Shown here piece by piece: positions 25,201 through 35,679 of a DNA stretch of 64,000 nt (positions are counted from its first letter, which is position 1; every line of letters begins with the position of its first letter). The notes beneath the pieces were generated by a model, which was not told the origin of the DNA, did no database searches, and was given only the letters and a program-made list of their open reading frames with translations. Origin of the DNA: Meconema thalassinum (lineage: Eukaryota; Arthropoda; Insecta; Orthoptera; Tettigoniidae); the NCBI GenBank assembly GCA_946902985.2, contig OX336391.1, positions 73,695,947 to 73,759,946 on the forward strand, written 5' to 3'. The translations under genes were made by a program, and so were the position numbers.

Positions 25201-28200
25201 CAGTTGATAAACTGTTGAAGAAAGTACGCTGTGAACGCGGTGTGATGGAGCGCTCCCTAAACATGTTCCATGGAGCGGACGCCATTTTATGGAGCATAGA
25301 AAAACTTCGCTCCATCCACGGAACATGTTTAAATCCAACATGGCGTAGCATGAAGTAGATTTAAAAACAAATGTAAACATTGTGGAAATCGCTCAAAATA
25401 GTTCCTAAACTGATGAATACTGAAATAATAATGAAGAACACAACATCACGGTCCCTCTATAGCCTATAAAATGACCTGCATTGTGTTAAATTCGTGATAT
25501 ATCTTTATTCCGATTTACGGACCGCAGTTGCGACAAATGTTAACCTATGTGTGAAACAACATAACCTGACATATCGGATGTTACATCCTTTATTTTGTTC
25601 CAAGTATTAAAAATTATATGAATTCAGGTGTGTGGTTTCCTTTTTAGTGGCAATGTGCATTTTTTAAGTTTTTAAATCGATGTTTCAGCGTTTTTTCATC
25701 ACTTGTAATTCGGTAATTTGGTCTGAAAATATGATTTTAACCTATGCTTTGGGCTAAATACTGTACCTCGACGAATATATTGTTGTGTAGGCAGTATAGA
25801 GAAAATCAAACTTCTAGGCTACCGGTACCGGTAGTGTATAAAAAATACCTTTCATTTGGAGCAAGCATTGGCTACCGGTACTGTATAAAAATACCTGCAT
25901 TGTAAGGCCTACTTGGCCTACCCCAAATTCTGATAGGCTAAGACCTATTGTCAAGAGTCTTGACTCAAAAATAAATTATTTCAATACCGTAGGCTACCGG
26001 TACTTGTTGGGTTAAGGATTTGTATGCAATAGGATATAAGAATTACCGTAGGTCTGTCTGTGCCTGCATTATTAGGTGATTCTTCCAATAGAAAACTGAG
26101 TGTTTGGCTGATCAGAATGTAATGACTGGGAAATACGTCCTAGTAGCCTATCAGTATTTTTCTTTTCATGGTATTATCTTAACAGTTGTCTTGCTTCTTG
26201 AATGCTGTTTAGGTCTAGATGAGCCTACACATCCACATTCCTTTCAAGAATGCTGAAAAACCTACTCACTAGGCCAATATTTTTTCTTGAAACAATCGTA
26301 TATGTTTCACTAAATTGTATGGTATTTTAAATTCACATAGCTCATTATCAGACCGCAAGACCCCCCTGGCTTTCAGCTTGGACTGAATGAAGTTAATTTG
26401 GTCTTGTATAGGCCCTGGCCTATAAATATGTTTCTATGTTTGAAAGAAACCACCTTTCCTTGGTAAGCATTTCAAGTACCGGTAACCATTACTTTTCTTT
26501 TCATGGCATTAGCAGTCATGTCTTAACAGTTATCTTGCTTCTCGGTTGCTGTTCAGGTCTAGATTAAACAGCCACACTCCTTTCAATGTAATTAATATTA
26601 CCAACCATACTGGTACCATTGGCTATAATTGGGCAAGCTCAATAGCCAATGTTCACTGCAGTAGGCTACCAGTACCGTACATCAAGAAGTTGGGAATGAT
26701 TATGCACTGAAACTCAAGATATAATATTTATATACTGTATATAAATTTCTTTTCTTACACAAGGAGAGAAAATTAAGCACTCTCCAACATAGCACTTACC
26801 CAGTTTGTCCTTTATTTCCTTCACTTACAGTATCTCAACATGCCTGAGTATTAACATTTTGTGACAATTATTGTATACACATACTGTATTTTGTCCATGC
26901 TTCAACTAATCCAACACCAAAATTTCCATCCTTGAATTCCTTTTGTCAAACGAGTGATGATTTTCTCTCAGGGGACAGGTTAGGTCTCTGTAGCCTACTC
27001 AAATAGGAACTGACTATTAAGTAAAATGCATTATGAGAATGGATTTAGAAATTGTGACATAAGGCTAATTTATTTTACTCACTCTCTTGTGTGTATGCTA
27101 CATATTGATCTACATTTTAACAGTAGCCAAGGCTACAGGGTACATTTCAAAATGCTGTGGTGTCAGTGACATGTGCATGTATTTTTAACTGAGGCTAGGA
27201 TTGGGAAGGAGGCTTTATGTTACAAGCTTAATAACCTGTATAGGAAATTGTTAGTAAAATGAAAACTTTAAGGGAGTGAGGAGTCATGAATATTACCTAC
27301 TGGTACTGTACAGTAGGCTATAGGCTACAATTGGTCAAGCTTGCTAACCTAGGTTCACTGTAGTAGGCGACCAGTACATCAAGAAGCTGGTAATGGTTAT
27401 GTACCGAAACTCAAGATACATAATATATTTTTCTTCTTACACTGGCAGAGAAAACTGAGCACTGTTCAACACAGCACTACCCAGTTTGTCCAATATTTCC
27501 TTACCTTATCTCAACCTGCCTGAGTTTTAACACCTCATTACAGTGATGCTTCACTTTATAATCTGCATATTCTATCACACTGCAGTATTTGCTGCTGACC
27601 ACAGAAGACCTGATGTTCTTGTACAGTGACTGAATGAACTATGTTTGTTACAAAACTACACCTACGGTATAGTTCTGCTGTACTGTAGTTTCATTTGTAT
27701 TCAATCTGGTAATGAGCCTAGGTGGAAGATATTACTTCTTTTAACATTTAGTTTGCTGAGTCGTACCAACCATCTCTCTACCAGGTGCATATTGAGCAAC
27801 AAAGGGAATTGTTAGTAACCAAGTATCAATACCTTTAAGAGAGTGGCGAGTCATGAATGTTACCTTCGGTAATGGTATGTAATTGTGCGAGCCCACTAGC
27901 CAAGCCCCATTCAAGTATCAGTATTGTACATCAAGCAGCTGGTAATGATTATGTACTGAAATTCAAGATAAAATGTAGTCATTGCTGCTTTTCGGGTACA
28001 AATTATAAATATATAATCACACTCCTGGAAAAGTTACACTTTATTAGTTAGTTATCACACTTAAATGGGCAATGGGCAACTAATACATGTAATTGTTTCC
28101 AGGAATGTGTTTACATATTTATAATTTTGTACCTCATGTTGACCGACTGAGAAGCAGCAAAGACAATTTGTATAGGCAACACGTAAAAAAAAAGAATGGC

Positions 28201-28289
28201 TTCAAATTATCACAGAAAATATGTATTCTTTAGCACTGCTTCATTTATCTTTGCTCCTAGGAGTCATTCATCCTGTTACTTTCCTGCTT

Positions 28290-28320
<31 letters not shown>

Positions 28321-30891
28321 CTAGTTTCCTCTACCTCATTCTGTACTGTCCAGACTTGGGTAGCAATAATTTTAAAATGCCCTATTTTCCTGAATTCTTT
28401 CCATGTTACTGGCCCATTTGATGACATGATCTAGTGAAAAATCAATTGTGAAAGCATCGTTTAGACAACTGTTTTCAACCAAAAATCTGTAGCCTAACAT
28501 TTTTCATTTTCATTAGATGAACAGTAGCCTATAGGGAATATGGTATAGAAACCAGTTGTGTATTGATAGGAGGAGAATGGACTGCCAAGTAAGAGACTAA
28601 GTTAAACCATCAACAGTTCATGTTGTGCCTTTCTCTTAAAGTACTAATATTGGGGTGTAAATAAGTAAGGTAACGGTATAACAAGGATAATACAGGCTCG
28701 TACCATGATTTCCTTTGCTTTAAATGAGGGACCCAGAAATTTTATTTCTAGATGCTGGTTATAATTTTAAAGGGTGGAACCTTGAGGTCATCAAACCGTA
28801 TTAGATAGGGGAAGGGTAATGATCCAGATAAATACCTCTATTTGACAGGTAGGGACAATGTGATGTACATTCTTGTAGTGTTTCAAATTAATTTTGCAAT
28901 CTAGCCTGATTTTTTTGTAAATACAATTAATTTGTATAGTACAGTGACTAAAAACTGTAGGCTACAGCACAGTTAAGCTGATGAATAAATCCAAAAGCTT
29001 CAAATCCTTGAGAAGATAACTAGAGTGAAAATGAAAAGATATAAGAAGCAGGAAAGTATCAGCATGAAGGATACCTAGGGACAAATTAGATAGATGAAGC
29101 AGTGCTAACAAATAATGAAGTCATCATGTGTGGATGACTGGTAAGAGGTTAACTGCTAGACTTACAGACTCTTGACCCTTCCCTACATTAAAAAAATCAA
29201 AGCTATATTGATATTCTTGAATAAATATTCGTCTATTGCGACGTAGGCCTAACATACCTTGTTCAATTTGAAGAGATTAAAATGACTTCAATTATTATAA
29301 GTCTTGGAATATACCACCTTAATATACCGTACCATACGTTAAACTGTTAAGTATTCTTTACCATAGCCAAACTAGCATAACACAATAAATGCCGTATCAG
29401 AAAGGCAAGAAATTTACGTACGTAGGCCTAAAATTATCGGGAACAAGGTATGGTTTGATACATGTTCACAGCCTTCGGTACATAGTTTCAGAGCAATTTC
29501 ATTCCGAGTTGCAAAACTAGAGGTAAATTAGATACTGATCTAATATCAGCATTCTCTCTCACAAGATTATCTGATCATTTCAACATCGCAGGCTCGAGGA
29601 TAGTACATCGCCCTTGTCCACTTTCGAACAACGTGCGCTGCTACAGATCAGATGGAGCAAACCGTTCACAGGTACACGTAAAACCTGATCCCGCTCCCGA
29701 TGCATCAGCTTTGGAGCTGCTAATCAACTGTTTGCTACCGTGAACGCAACCAATAATTAGCTACTGTTAACACAGCATGCGGTGTGGACCTCACCTACAA
29801 TAGTGTCCAGGGTGCAAACATCGTGAACCTGCATTACCAATAATTAGCTATTGTTAGCATAGCATGTGGTGTGGACCTCACCTACAATAGTGTCCAGGGT
29901 GCAAACATCGTGAACCTGCATTACCAATAATTAGCTACTGTTAGCACAGCATGTGGTGTGGACTTCACCTACAATAGTGTCCAGGATGCAAACATCGTGA
30001 ACCTGCATTACCAATAATTAGCTACTGTTAGCATAGCATGTGGTGTGGACCTCACCTACAACAGTGTCCAGGATGCAAACACAGTGAACCTGCATTACCA
30101 ATAATTAGCTACTGTTAGCACAGCATGTGGTGTGGACTTCACCTACAATAGTGTCCAGGGTGCAAACATCGTGAACCTGCATTACCAATAATTAGCTACT
30201 GTTAGCATAGCATGTGGTGTGGACCTCACCTACAACAGTGTCCAGGATGCAAACACAGTGAACCTGCATTACCAATAATTAGCTACTGTTAGCACAGCAT
30301 GTTGTGGGGACCTCACCTACAATAGTGTCCAGGGAGCAAACACAGTGAACCTGCATTACCAATAATTAGCTACTGTTAGCACAGCATGCGGTGTAGACTT
30401 CAACTAAAATAATGCCGAGGGTGTCGCAGAGTGAACCTGCATTATGAATACACAATCGTCAGCGAATTTTATCTACTAAAATAAGAAACGACACTGCATA
30501 CCGGTAATTCAAATGTTCAAATTATAGGAAAAGCTTTACATTAACATAAGAAACTTTGATCACATGTATATGGTGTTCCACTTTGATATCCCTGCTTTCA
30601 TCTTCAAATAGACCAACAGACTCATCCAGCAGATAATTAGAAGTGGGTAACTGGTTATTTGATTCCTAGAAAGTATTATAAAAGTATGAACCAATGTCAA
30701 ACAAACACACAGAATATCATCACTAAGCCTACTAGCCTATTTGGTAGTAAGTATTAAGTTGATTGTCGTGCATATCACTAGGATTGTTATGTTACACGAT
30801 ATGCGAATAAAATACAACTTACAATATTAGCGACTTCATCAGTATCAGAGAACCATTCAGGCTCCCTCTTAATGATTGGTTGTTGCTCCAT
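16207..30891 (-). CDS. Host gene, 5' part: four short exons, acidic, zinc-finger-gene-like N-terminus
   Basis: Four exon candidates on the minus strand join in one frame: 30823-30891, 30540-30665, 17950-18051 and 16207-16265. All have AG/GT borders, three with GTAAGT donors and one with GTAAAG. The first three are exact multiples of three, and the fourth ends in phase 2. The encoded N-terminus (118 residues plus two bases) is acidic and hydrophilic with three lysines in psi-K-x-E settings (IKRE, IKVE, IKIE). Insect C2H2 zinc-finger genes often start with such a run of small acidic exons; that class is a guess, as no zinc finger lies in the window. The 3' part must lie at lower coordinates or outside. 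The 12.5 kb second intron is filled by LINEs, a minisatellite and a TIR element. Confidence 0.6.
16266..17949 (-). other. Intron between exons 3 and 4, with possible SINE remnants
   Basis: Mostly non-coding. A minus-strand 96-codon frame at 16813-17103 shows no recognisable family. Two tRNA-like fragments were noticed. A B-box-like GGTTTGACTCCCG on the minus strand near 17550 lies next to a short stem. An A-box-like TAGCTCAGTGCTCAGAGC lies at about 17722 on the plus strand. Both are weak and may be old SINE heads. Confidence 0.3.
17950..18051 (-). CDS. Host gene exon 3
   Basis: Acceptor TCATTGCAG and donor GTAAGT bracket 102 nt (34 codons) starting DDTDHHTDIKIEETS and ending SSDAEE. Acidic, with an IKIE motif. 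Composition and phase match exons 1 and 2. Confidence 0.65.
18052..18470 (-). other. Intron 2 sequence before the LINE insertion
   Basis: Non-coding, AT-rich. Ends at the 5'-truncated end of the plus-strand LINE. Confidence 0.4.
18473..20325 (+). pseudogene. LINE A reverse transcriptase, main part
   Basis: RT would copy the element's RNA at a nicked target. Visible blocks in order: KIIQSLENNKASGEDAIVAEL (finger region), INNYRGISLISVTYKILSK, GGFRKGRSCAEQI, motif A VVIFVDVKKAYDSVDR near 19520, motif B GVRQGDGLSSLL near 19700, motif C as SLAFVDDLALLSDS near 19850 (usually ADD), then the thumb with KFKYLGVWLEP. In-frame stops at 18716-18718 and 19181-19183, and frame changes near 19300, 19680 and 20000, inactivate it. 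The N-terminal endonuclease is missing. Confidence 0.85.
20326..22565 (-). mobile_element. LINE B, 5'-truncated, nested in LINE A
   Basis: Minus-strand non-LTR retrotransposon of about 2.24 kb. Its 3' end is a GAAGAAGAAG run (20332-20345 as CTTCTTCTTC on the plus strand) and its 5' end is truncated within the endonuclease. The host LINE resumes on the other side. No convincing target duplication was found; borders are accurate to about 10 bp. Confidence 0.82.
20342..22560 (-). pseudogene. LINE B endonuclease end, reverse transcriptase and C-terminus
   Basis: In coding order: the endonuclease end NQTDYIHVNKRF and GADINSDHNVLLATM near 22470-22550; a linker; RT with NDYRMISLMSHALKLFLKIL, FGFRSVFGTREALLSLQML, motif A MCFIDYEKAFDTVQHD near 21410, motif B KGVRQGCILSSLLFNIYSE near 21220, and an intact YADD box (QYADDTAIL) near 21115; the SSYKYLGCQIN thumb; and the tail NFGHFMRNNKYHLLQLIIQGKIGG...PGRRRISWL near 20500. 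Frame breaks near 22120, 21240 and 20620 and stops near 21880 disable it. RT motifs are better preserved than in LINE A, as expected for the younger inner insertion. Confidence 0.88.
22570..22921 (+). pseudogene. LINE A C-terminal fragment
   Basis: Continues the LINE A protein after the LINE B insertion: QELYSYSEGITDVARKRRL then FYGHVSRMHPTRLTS in one frame, and KQIKFQEKPPRKKTGAPW to DYWANI in another. This is the usual C-terminal tail of such LINEs. One frame break lies near 22710. Confidence 0.8.
22997..23289. other. Intron 2 sequence between LINE A and the tandem repeats
   Basis: Non-coding; nothing recognised. Confidence 0.4.
23290..23460. repeat. Degenerate ~60-bp tandem repeat, about 2.5 units
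   Basis: Recurring GAAGGGTGG...ACAT(A/T)TATTGACA...AGCAG...AAAAT blocks start near 23293, 23351 and 23412. Weakly conserved. Confidence 0.5.
23638..25179. repeat. ~87-bp minisatellite, first array (about 18 units)
   Basis: Head-to-tail units of 84-88 bp with the core CAGCATGTTGTGGGGACCTC, CACCTACAATAGTGTCCAGG, TGCAAACACAGTGAACCTG and CATTACCAATAATTAGCTAC. Units with distinctive variants (CACATTACCT short form; AATTGCTACTGTTAACAC; GTTATGGGGACC with AGAGAACC) recur in the same order about 433 bp later, a five-unit higher-order repeat around 23858-24290 and 24291-24720. The array lies in intron 2 of the host gene and is cut by the TIR element at its right end. Confidence 0.95.
26180..28050. repeat. 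Diverged internal repeats of the TIR element
   Basis: A block reading GTACATCAAGAAG.TGG.AATG then ATGTAC.GAAACTCAAGATA occurs three times (about 26680, 27375, 27925), with shared flanks such as CCCAGTTTGTCC (26799, 27480). A GAGTCATGAATATTACC block occurs twice (27281, 27848). A CAGTTGTCTTGCTTCT...GGTCTAGAT block occurs twice (26183, 26527). Spacing is about 700 and 550 bp. Confidence 0.75.
28297..28321 (+). repeat. Poly-T tract
   Basis: An uninterrupted T run of about 25 bp inside the TIR element. It may mark the tail of a minus-strand retroposed fragment, but no body was recognised. Confidence 0.6.
29755..30445. repeat. ~87-bp minisatellite, second array (about 8 units)
   Basis: Same unit as the array left of the TIR element. 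Here units alternate between an ACATCGTGAACC form and a GCATAGCATGTGGTG/ACAACAGTG form, giving a two-unit (about 174 bp) period at roughly 30000-30270. The last unit is degraded. The array stops about 95 bp from host exon 2. Confidence 0.93.
30540..30665 (-). CDS. Host gene exon 2
   Basis: Acceptor ATACTTTCTAG precedes a 126-nt open segment of 42 codons that starts ESNNQLPTSNYLL and contains DESRDIKVEHH. The donor chosen is AAT|GTAAAG, which keeps phase 0. An alternative GTGATC donor 27 nt upstream (CAT|GTGATC) would also keep phase 0 and shorten it by nine codons. Confidence 0.6.
30823..30891 (-). CDS. Host gene exon 1 (start codon)
   Basis: Starts ATGGAGCAACAACC (reverse strand) and encodes 23 residues including IIKREPEWFSDTDE. 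It ends exactly before GTAAGTTG. The preceding CATA/AACATA sequence is 5' UTR or promoter; no TATA box was recognised. The IKRE motif is a sumoylation-type consensus. Confidence 0.65.
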
Positions 30892-31952
30892 TATGTTCGG
30901 GAAACTAGAACACACAAAGTGCGCTTGAGAATTATTAGAGGCCGTCCTTATACCAGTACGTCAAATAATTATCATATATAATACATCAATAAATGAGAGA
31001 ATTTCAGACCATGAGGCTCGACTTTGTAAGATATAAGTTAGGGCATAATATCGAGTTAAGTAGTAATGACTATTATTGCGATACAATGAGGAATTACTGG
31101 TGCCAGCTTGTGGCAGTGAAAATGATGCATCTTATAATTGGTTTCTCTATTCCTAATAAGGCTATACACGAACCTTAATACAATTTTACGGGCCAGGCGG
31201 GAATAACAGACGGGTAAATTACATTACAAACCTGTCAAAGTGAAAGTAAAGTGAAGTTACTGCACGAGTATTATGAAATTGGCAGTAACTGGATACAGTG
31301 AATCTCAGAAATTATAAGACAATAATTCCGCCTCGAGTTACAAGGAACCCACTTCAAATGAAATACATCACTTCTCCCTCATTGAACCAACATTGAGCGT
31401 AAGGGATTAAAATATATATTTGTCCTTACAAACTTATAAATATATACACCGGGTATCTTGTATTGCCGTCATAAAGAAGTTCCTAGTTACAGTTTTAAAC
31501 CTGTGTATCCTCGACACTTAAATATTGTAAATTAATCAGCTCAGGGCTCGAACATGTTTTCGAGGAACTCCAGTTGTAAGATTTATCTTGGTTATTAAAT
31601 TTAGTCGCGTCTGTAGAAAGTATTTCAAATATCCTTACATGGAACTATATATTCTCAGATTTAAAGGATTATTATTGTTAGATTATGGATGCATTTCTAA
31701 CACAATGGAGAAAATACCAGTGTTTATTTTTCATTCTTATGCATTGGTGACAAATTGCAAAACTTAATAAATACCGTACATATTCCATCAATAACCAAAA
31801 GTGAAGTTACCTTAAAAAATATATATCACATAAAATTATCCAGCATACACTCACGTCCCTTTCTTACCGGTAGGAAAGTGGAAGGACTTTGACAAACTGT
31901 TCCACTCAGCTCACCGTGTCCCTCCGTGCCAGCGTGTTTTCATGTAATAGAG
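30892..31952. other. Upstream region of the host gene
   Basis: Expected 5' UTR and promoter of the minus-strand gene. AT-rich, with no recognisable core promoter element. A 61-codon frame at 30993-31178 has no family resemblance. Confidence 0.35.
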
Positions 31953-32203
31953 AAGTCGCGTCGCCTGAGTAGTGGCTAGAATAGCTTGGTTGTTACCGCG
32001 GAGGACTGGGATCGATTCTCGCCCTACCCAAGATATTAAATTCTGGCCTCAGGACTCGTGAGGCACAACTCAGCCATCCTGGCAGTGGTTTTCCCTGCTT
32101 CCCACTCCCACTCCATGCAACTGCTGGGATAGTATCTTACTGAAGGCCACGGCCGCTTCCTGTCCAAATCCTACCGCATTTACACACACATACACACACA
32201 CAC
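31953..32203 (+). mobile_element. tRNA-derived SINE (family S2)
   Basis: Head GCCTGAGTAGTGGCTAGAA and B-box-like GGGATCGATTCTCGCC, then a body with GTGAGGCACAACTCAGCC, GTGGTTTTCCCTGCTTCCCA and GGCCACGGCCGCTTCCTG, ending in (AC)n. This body type is common among insect SINEs. A short TTCATG repeat on both sides could be target duplication but is weak. Confidence 0.75.
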
Positions 32204-32795
32204 ACTAGTTCATGCGGCACAATCAGATTTGGGTAACATTTCTTTTAGATACAAAATACACTTATAAATTACCGGAAAATACAAAAAAAAAGTATTTAAA
32301 ATGTAATTCAAAATACAAAATTCTTTTCTCCAACCAGGCTGATCAAAATAACAATAATATATTACTACTAGAAGACCCGTGCTGCTCCTACTGCACTTGT
32401 TTCCATATGACATTTGCTGTTCACAGGTCTTCATGCTAGTGACCTGAACAGACAGTTACGGTAACGTTGCTTTTGGGTAAATAATGAAGTAGACTCATGA
32501 GATGAAATGTGTGGATGTCTTCCTGTCCTCTGTGTGTCCCACCTTACCTTTAACGGTTTCCACAGCGTAAGGTTAAAAGACACACGTAGGCATACAAGTC
32601 AGGTCCCAGACGCAATTCTGAATAGCCGAGGTGAACAGCGAAACTCCACACACATATGCTATATTCTTCTATGAAGTATTAACTCGACACGACTCGACAG
32701 TTTGATGTGGCCGAAGCTGGGGTGATATCGCTAAGCTCATGATAGAAACGCATTACCAATTCCATTTGACGACGATTTTTTTAGAGCTGATTTTA
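32204..32795. other. Spacer, nothing recognised
   Basis: Non-coding. Opposite-strand frames of about 75 codons at 32210-32439 mirror each other and carry no motif. Confidence 0.4.
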
Positions 32796-34995
32796 ACCTA
32801 TTTTCCTTTATGAAAAAAAAATAGGCTTATGAGATCACCTTTTGTCCGTGTGTCTGTCTGTGTGTGATGGATTTTTGTGTGCCCCCCTCCCCCCCCCCCC
32901 CAATGACTTCTAAATGGCTGGAGCGATTTCAATGTAACTCGGTAAGTACATAGCACTATTCTGGGCGACCTCGCCCGTGCCCTTCAAATTTTGTTACGAC
33001 TCACCAATCCAACATGGCGGCTGTCCGAAATATTGCACCAGCATTCAATATCTCCGAACCTTTTATCGATATCACCCTGGAATTTTGTACGGTAATAATG
33101 GGAACTACTAGAAGTTCTCCTATGTGACTTTTGAAAACCTGGTCACTACAAAACAAACATGGCGGCCAAGCGAATTTGCGACTTTTAACTAGACTTTCTC
33201 GCGATTTAACCAACCAAACGCAATAAATCGTGGTACAGTATATGTTTATACACATTGTAATGAACCGACATCTAAATTCGTCCAATTGTTTACATAACCT
33301 TAAGATGGCGGCTGTGCGAAATATTTCACCGGCATTCTATATTTCTGAAACTATTACCGGCATCAACATGAAATTTTGTACGGAGATAAGGGGCACTTCT
33401 GGAGGTTCATCTATGAGACTTTCAAAAACCGGTTAGCTACCGCCATGGCCAAGCGTAATTGAAAGATTTAAATAGACTTTTCTCGCGATTCAATGACCCA
33501 AACGCAATGAAAATTCGTACAGCAAATGTATATACACACTTGAATAAACTGGTATCTAATTTAGTTCAATTGTTTACGTAACCTCAAGAGGGTGGCTGTG
33601 CAAATTTCGAAAATTAAGTTTTTATTTCTTGTGTTCAAATCATGCGATCGAAATCAACATTTGCATAATGAACGTACACAATAATCATCATCTAATAGTA
33701 CATAACTCTATGGCCTACATATATTAAAATCCAACATGGCGACCATCCGAAATATTTAATGGTTCACAGTATCTATTAATCTACTACAGCAATCAAACAG
33801 AAATTTTGTAAGTGTATAGAGGCTATAAGCATAAGTTCACCATGGGACATTCATCAACCTGGCAAGCACAAATCCAACATGGCGAAGACGCGAAATTTAA
33901 ATATTCAAATGGATGTTTCTTGCGTATTAACCATCCGAGCGCAGTGAAACTTGATACGGTATATGCCTATACAAATTTTAATCGACTAACATCTAATTCA
34001 TTTAAATTATTTTTCATAACAACAAGATGGCGGTTGAGCGAAATTTTAAAATCCCGCTTTTATTTCTTGTGTCCTAATCATGCGATTGAAGTTTGAATAA
34101 AACGCCTACACAATGATCTTCATGTAATAGTACATAAATCTAAGGCCTATAATATAACAAGATGTTCAGCAAATAACATATAGCCTACTTTCTCCTAAAT
34201 GCATGGGTATTGTTACAACTCTTTGTCCTTTTCAAGGAGTATAATTGAATGTTGGTTGTAGTAGTTTGTTGAAATACAACGTGTTATACGGATATTAAAC
34301 ATGAATATGAGGTGCCTTTTGCTAGAGCTACCTCTGTACAAAATTTCATTCAATTCGGTTCCAGCGTGTTTGAATTGATATGGTGAATCGATTTGCACAC
34401 ATACACGCCGCCATCCGAAAATTATTGGGGTGATGACCTTGTAGTTTGGTCAATAGATCCTTTATGCATAACGGTATAATGTTGCAAACTTTGGTAGAGA
34501 TCAGATGATTAGGTTGGTCGTAATTTGTTTCAAGCTTTTAACATTTGGGTGGCCGCCATTACGTTTTCGTCAAGATGGTGGTGATATAAAACATGACACT
34601 GGAGTGCCCTTTGCTAGTGCTACCTCTGTACCAAATTTCGTTCAATTAGGTTTCACCGTGTTTGACTTGACAGAGGGGGAATCGATTTGCACACATACAT
34701 GGCCACCATCTGCAAATTATTGGGCTGATGACCTTGTAGTTTAGTCAAAAGACACTCGTCATATAAATATATGATGTTGCAAAATTTGGTAGAGATCGGA
34801 TGATTAGGTTAATCGTAATTTCATTTAAGCTTTGAACATTTGGGTGACCGCCATTACGTTTCCGTCAAGATGGCGGCCATATAAAACATGACACTGAGGT
34901 GTCCTCTGCTAGTGCTACCTCTGTACCAAATTTCGTTCAATATAGTTTCACCGTGTTCGAATTGATAGGGGGGACAGACATTCAGAGTACACACA

Positions 34996-35037
<42 letters not shown>

Positions 35038-35271
35038 GACACACAATTTTTCGCCCTGTATTGATCTCATAAGGCTACTTTCATTTTTTGCAAAAATCGA
35101 AAGTAGGCTAAAAATCCAACATGTTGACCATCCAAAATATTTGGATGGGTTCTCAATATCTACGAATCTATTACAGCAATCAGACTGACAATTTTTATGT
35201 TGATAGAGGCAATTAATATTAGTAGGATATATGAAAATAGGCTATTAAGTTCTTCGCGGAACTATTTGTTT
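32796..35271 (-). mobile_element. Helitron-like repeat, family 1, copy split by family 2
   Basis: Minus-strand copy. The 3' hairpin is at 32796-32827, followed on the plus strand by CTTATGAGATCACC and a (TG)n/C-run. The 5' end at 35230-35271 has GAAAATAGGCT and the palindromic AAGTTCTTCGCGGAACT. Nine ATGG-type motifs lie at 33014, 33159, 33305, 33445, 33589 (degenerate), 33736, 33879, 34027 and 35121. Removing 34157-35111 makes the last step about 140 bp, matching the corresponding step in the other copies. No coding capacity. Confidence 0.75.
34157..35111 (+). mobile_element. Helitron-like repeat, family 2, nested
   Basis: About 955 bp inserted in the family 1 copy. It has the same plan with a different stem: 5' AGCCTACTTTC near 34182, then internal repeats with a ~294-bp period (GCTACCTCTGTAC at about 34328, 34619 and 34914). 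It ends with a (CA)n tract at 34995-35032, TGATCTCATAAG and the 3' hairpin 35073-35109 with arms GGCTACTTTC and GAAAGTAGGC. CCAT motifs at 34411, 34556, 34706 and 34851 step by 145, 150 and 145 bp. Confidence 0.72.
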
Positions 35272-35679
35272 CTCTTCACTTACTCTCTAGTGCATTGTCT
35301 TATAAGAGTGTACGTAAGGATTGGTCTAATCTAGTATACTGTTGAAAAGACTGAGGGTATCTTCTCTCAGTTCGTTATTGGCATTATTCAGCAGCCTTAA
35401 ATTATTTTCCTCTGAAAATTATAAGATGTATAATTGGCTATATGAACGGTTTTCCTGTTTTCTGGCATATAGAGGGAAAATTCTATTATGAATGACACCA
35501 TTGATTTTTATATCGTAAGGCTTATGGCTCGGTAGTAGCTCAACAGTAGCACCGAAGTATGCAACGACATAGCATTATTATAGTTCCGAACAATTTTTCT
35601 AAAAGTTTTACTGATTTCGTCACAGTTCGTAAAGAACTGCTTAATTTCTGGAAGTACAGTATTGTGACCACGGTGCAAG
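35272..35679. other. Region before the CR1-like LINE
   Basis: Probably includes the LINE 5' UTR (GTGCAAGATGGCGCC just before its first ATG). Otherwise nothing recognised. Confidence 0.35.

Larger units (their letters stand above)
25180..29751. mobile_element. 4.57 kb TIR element without transposase, inserted in the minisatellite
   Basis: Exact 29-bp inverted repeats (starting GGTTGCGTTCACGGTAGC at 25180-25208, and complement at 29723-29751) lie in the middle of a minisatellite unit. AAT is present on both sides (25177-25179, 29752-29754); deleting the element and one AAT restores the normal CATTACCAATAATTAGC. A 3-bp duplication and GG-start fit PIF/Harbinger or Zator; AAT is not the typical Harbinger TWA. 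There is no transposase frame in 4.5 kb. The interior holds a hairpin at 25258-25331, many CTACCGGTA motifs, and diverged internal repeats. Confidence 0.88.

Noticed and set aside
23638..30445. CRISPR-like appearance of regularly spaced repeats
   Set aside because: The whole ~87-bp unit is repeated; there are no unique spacers, no cas genes, and the DNA is eukaryotic.
31953..32030. tRNA gene
   Set aside because: Only the B-box region is convincing; the downstream body and AC-rich tail are those of a SINE.
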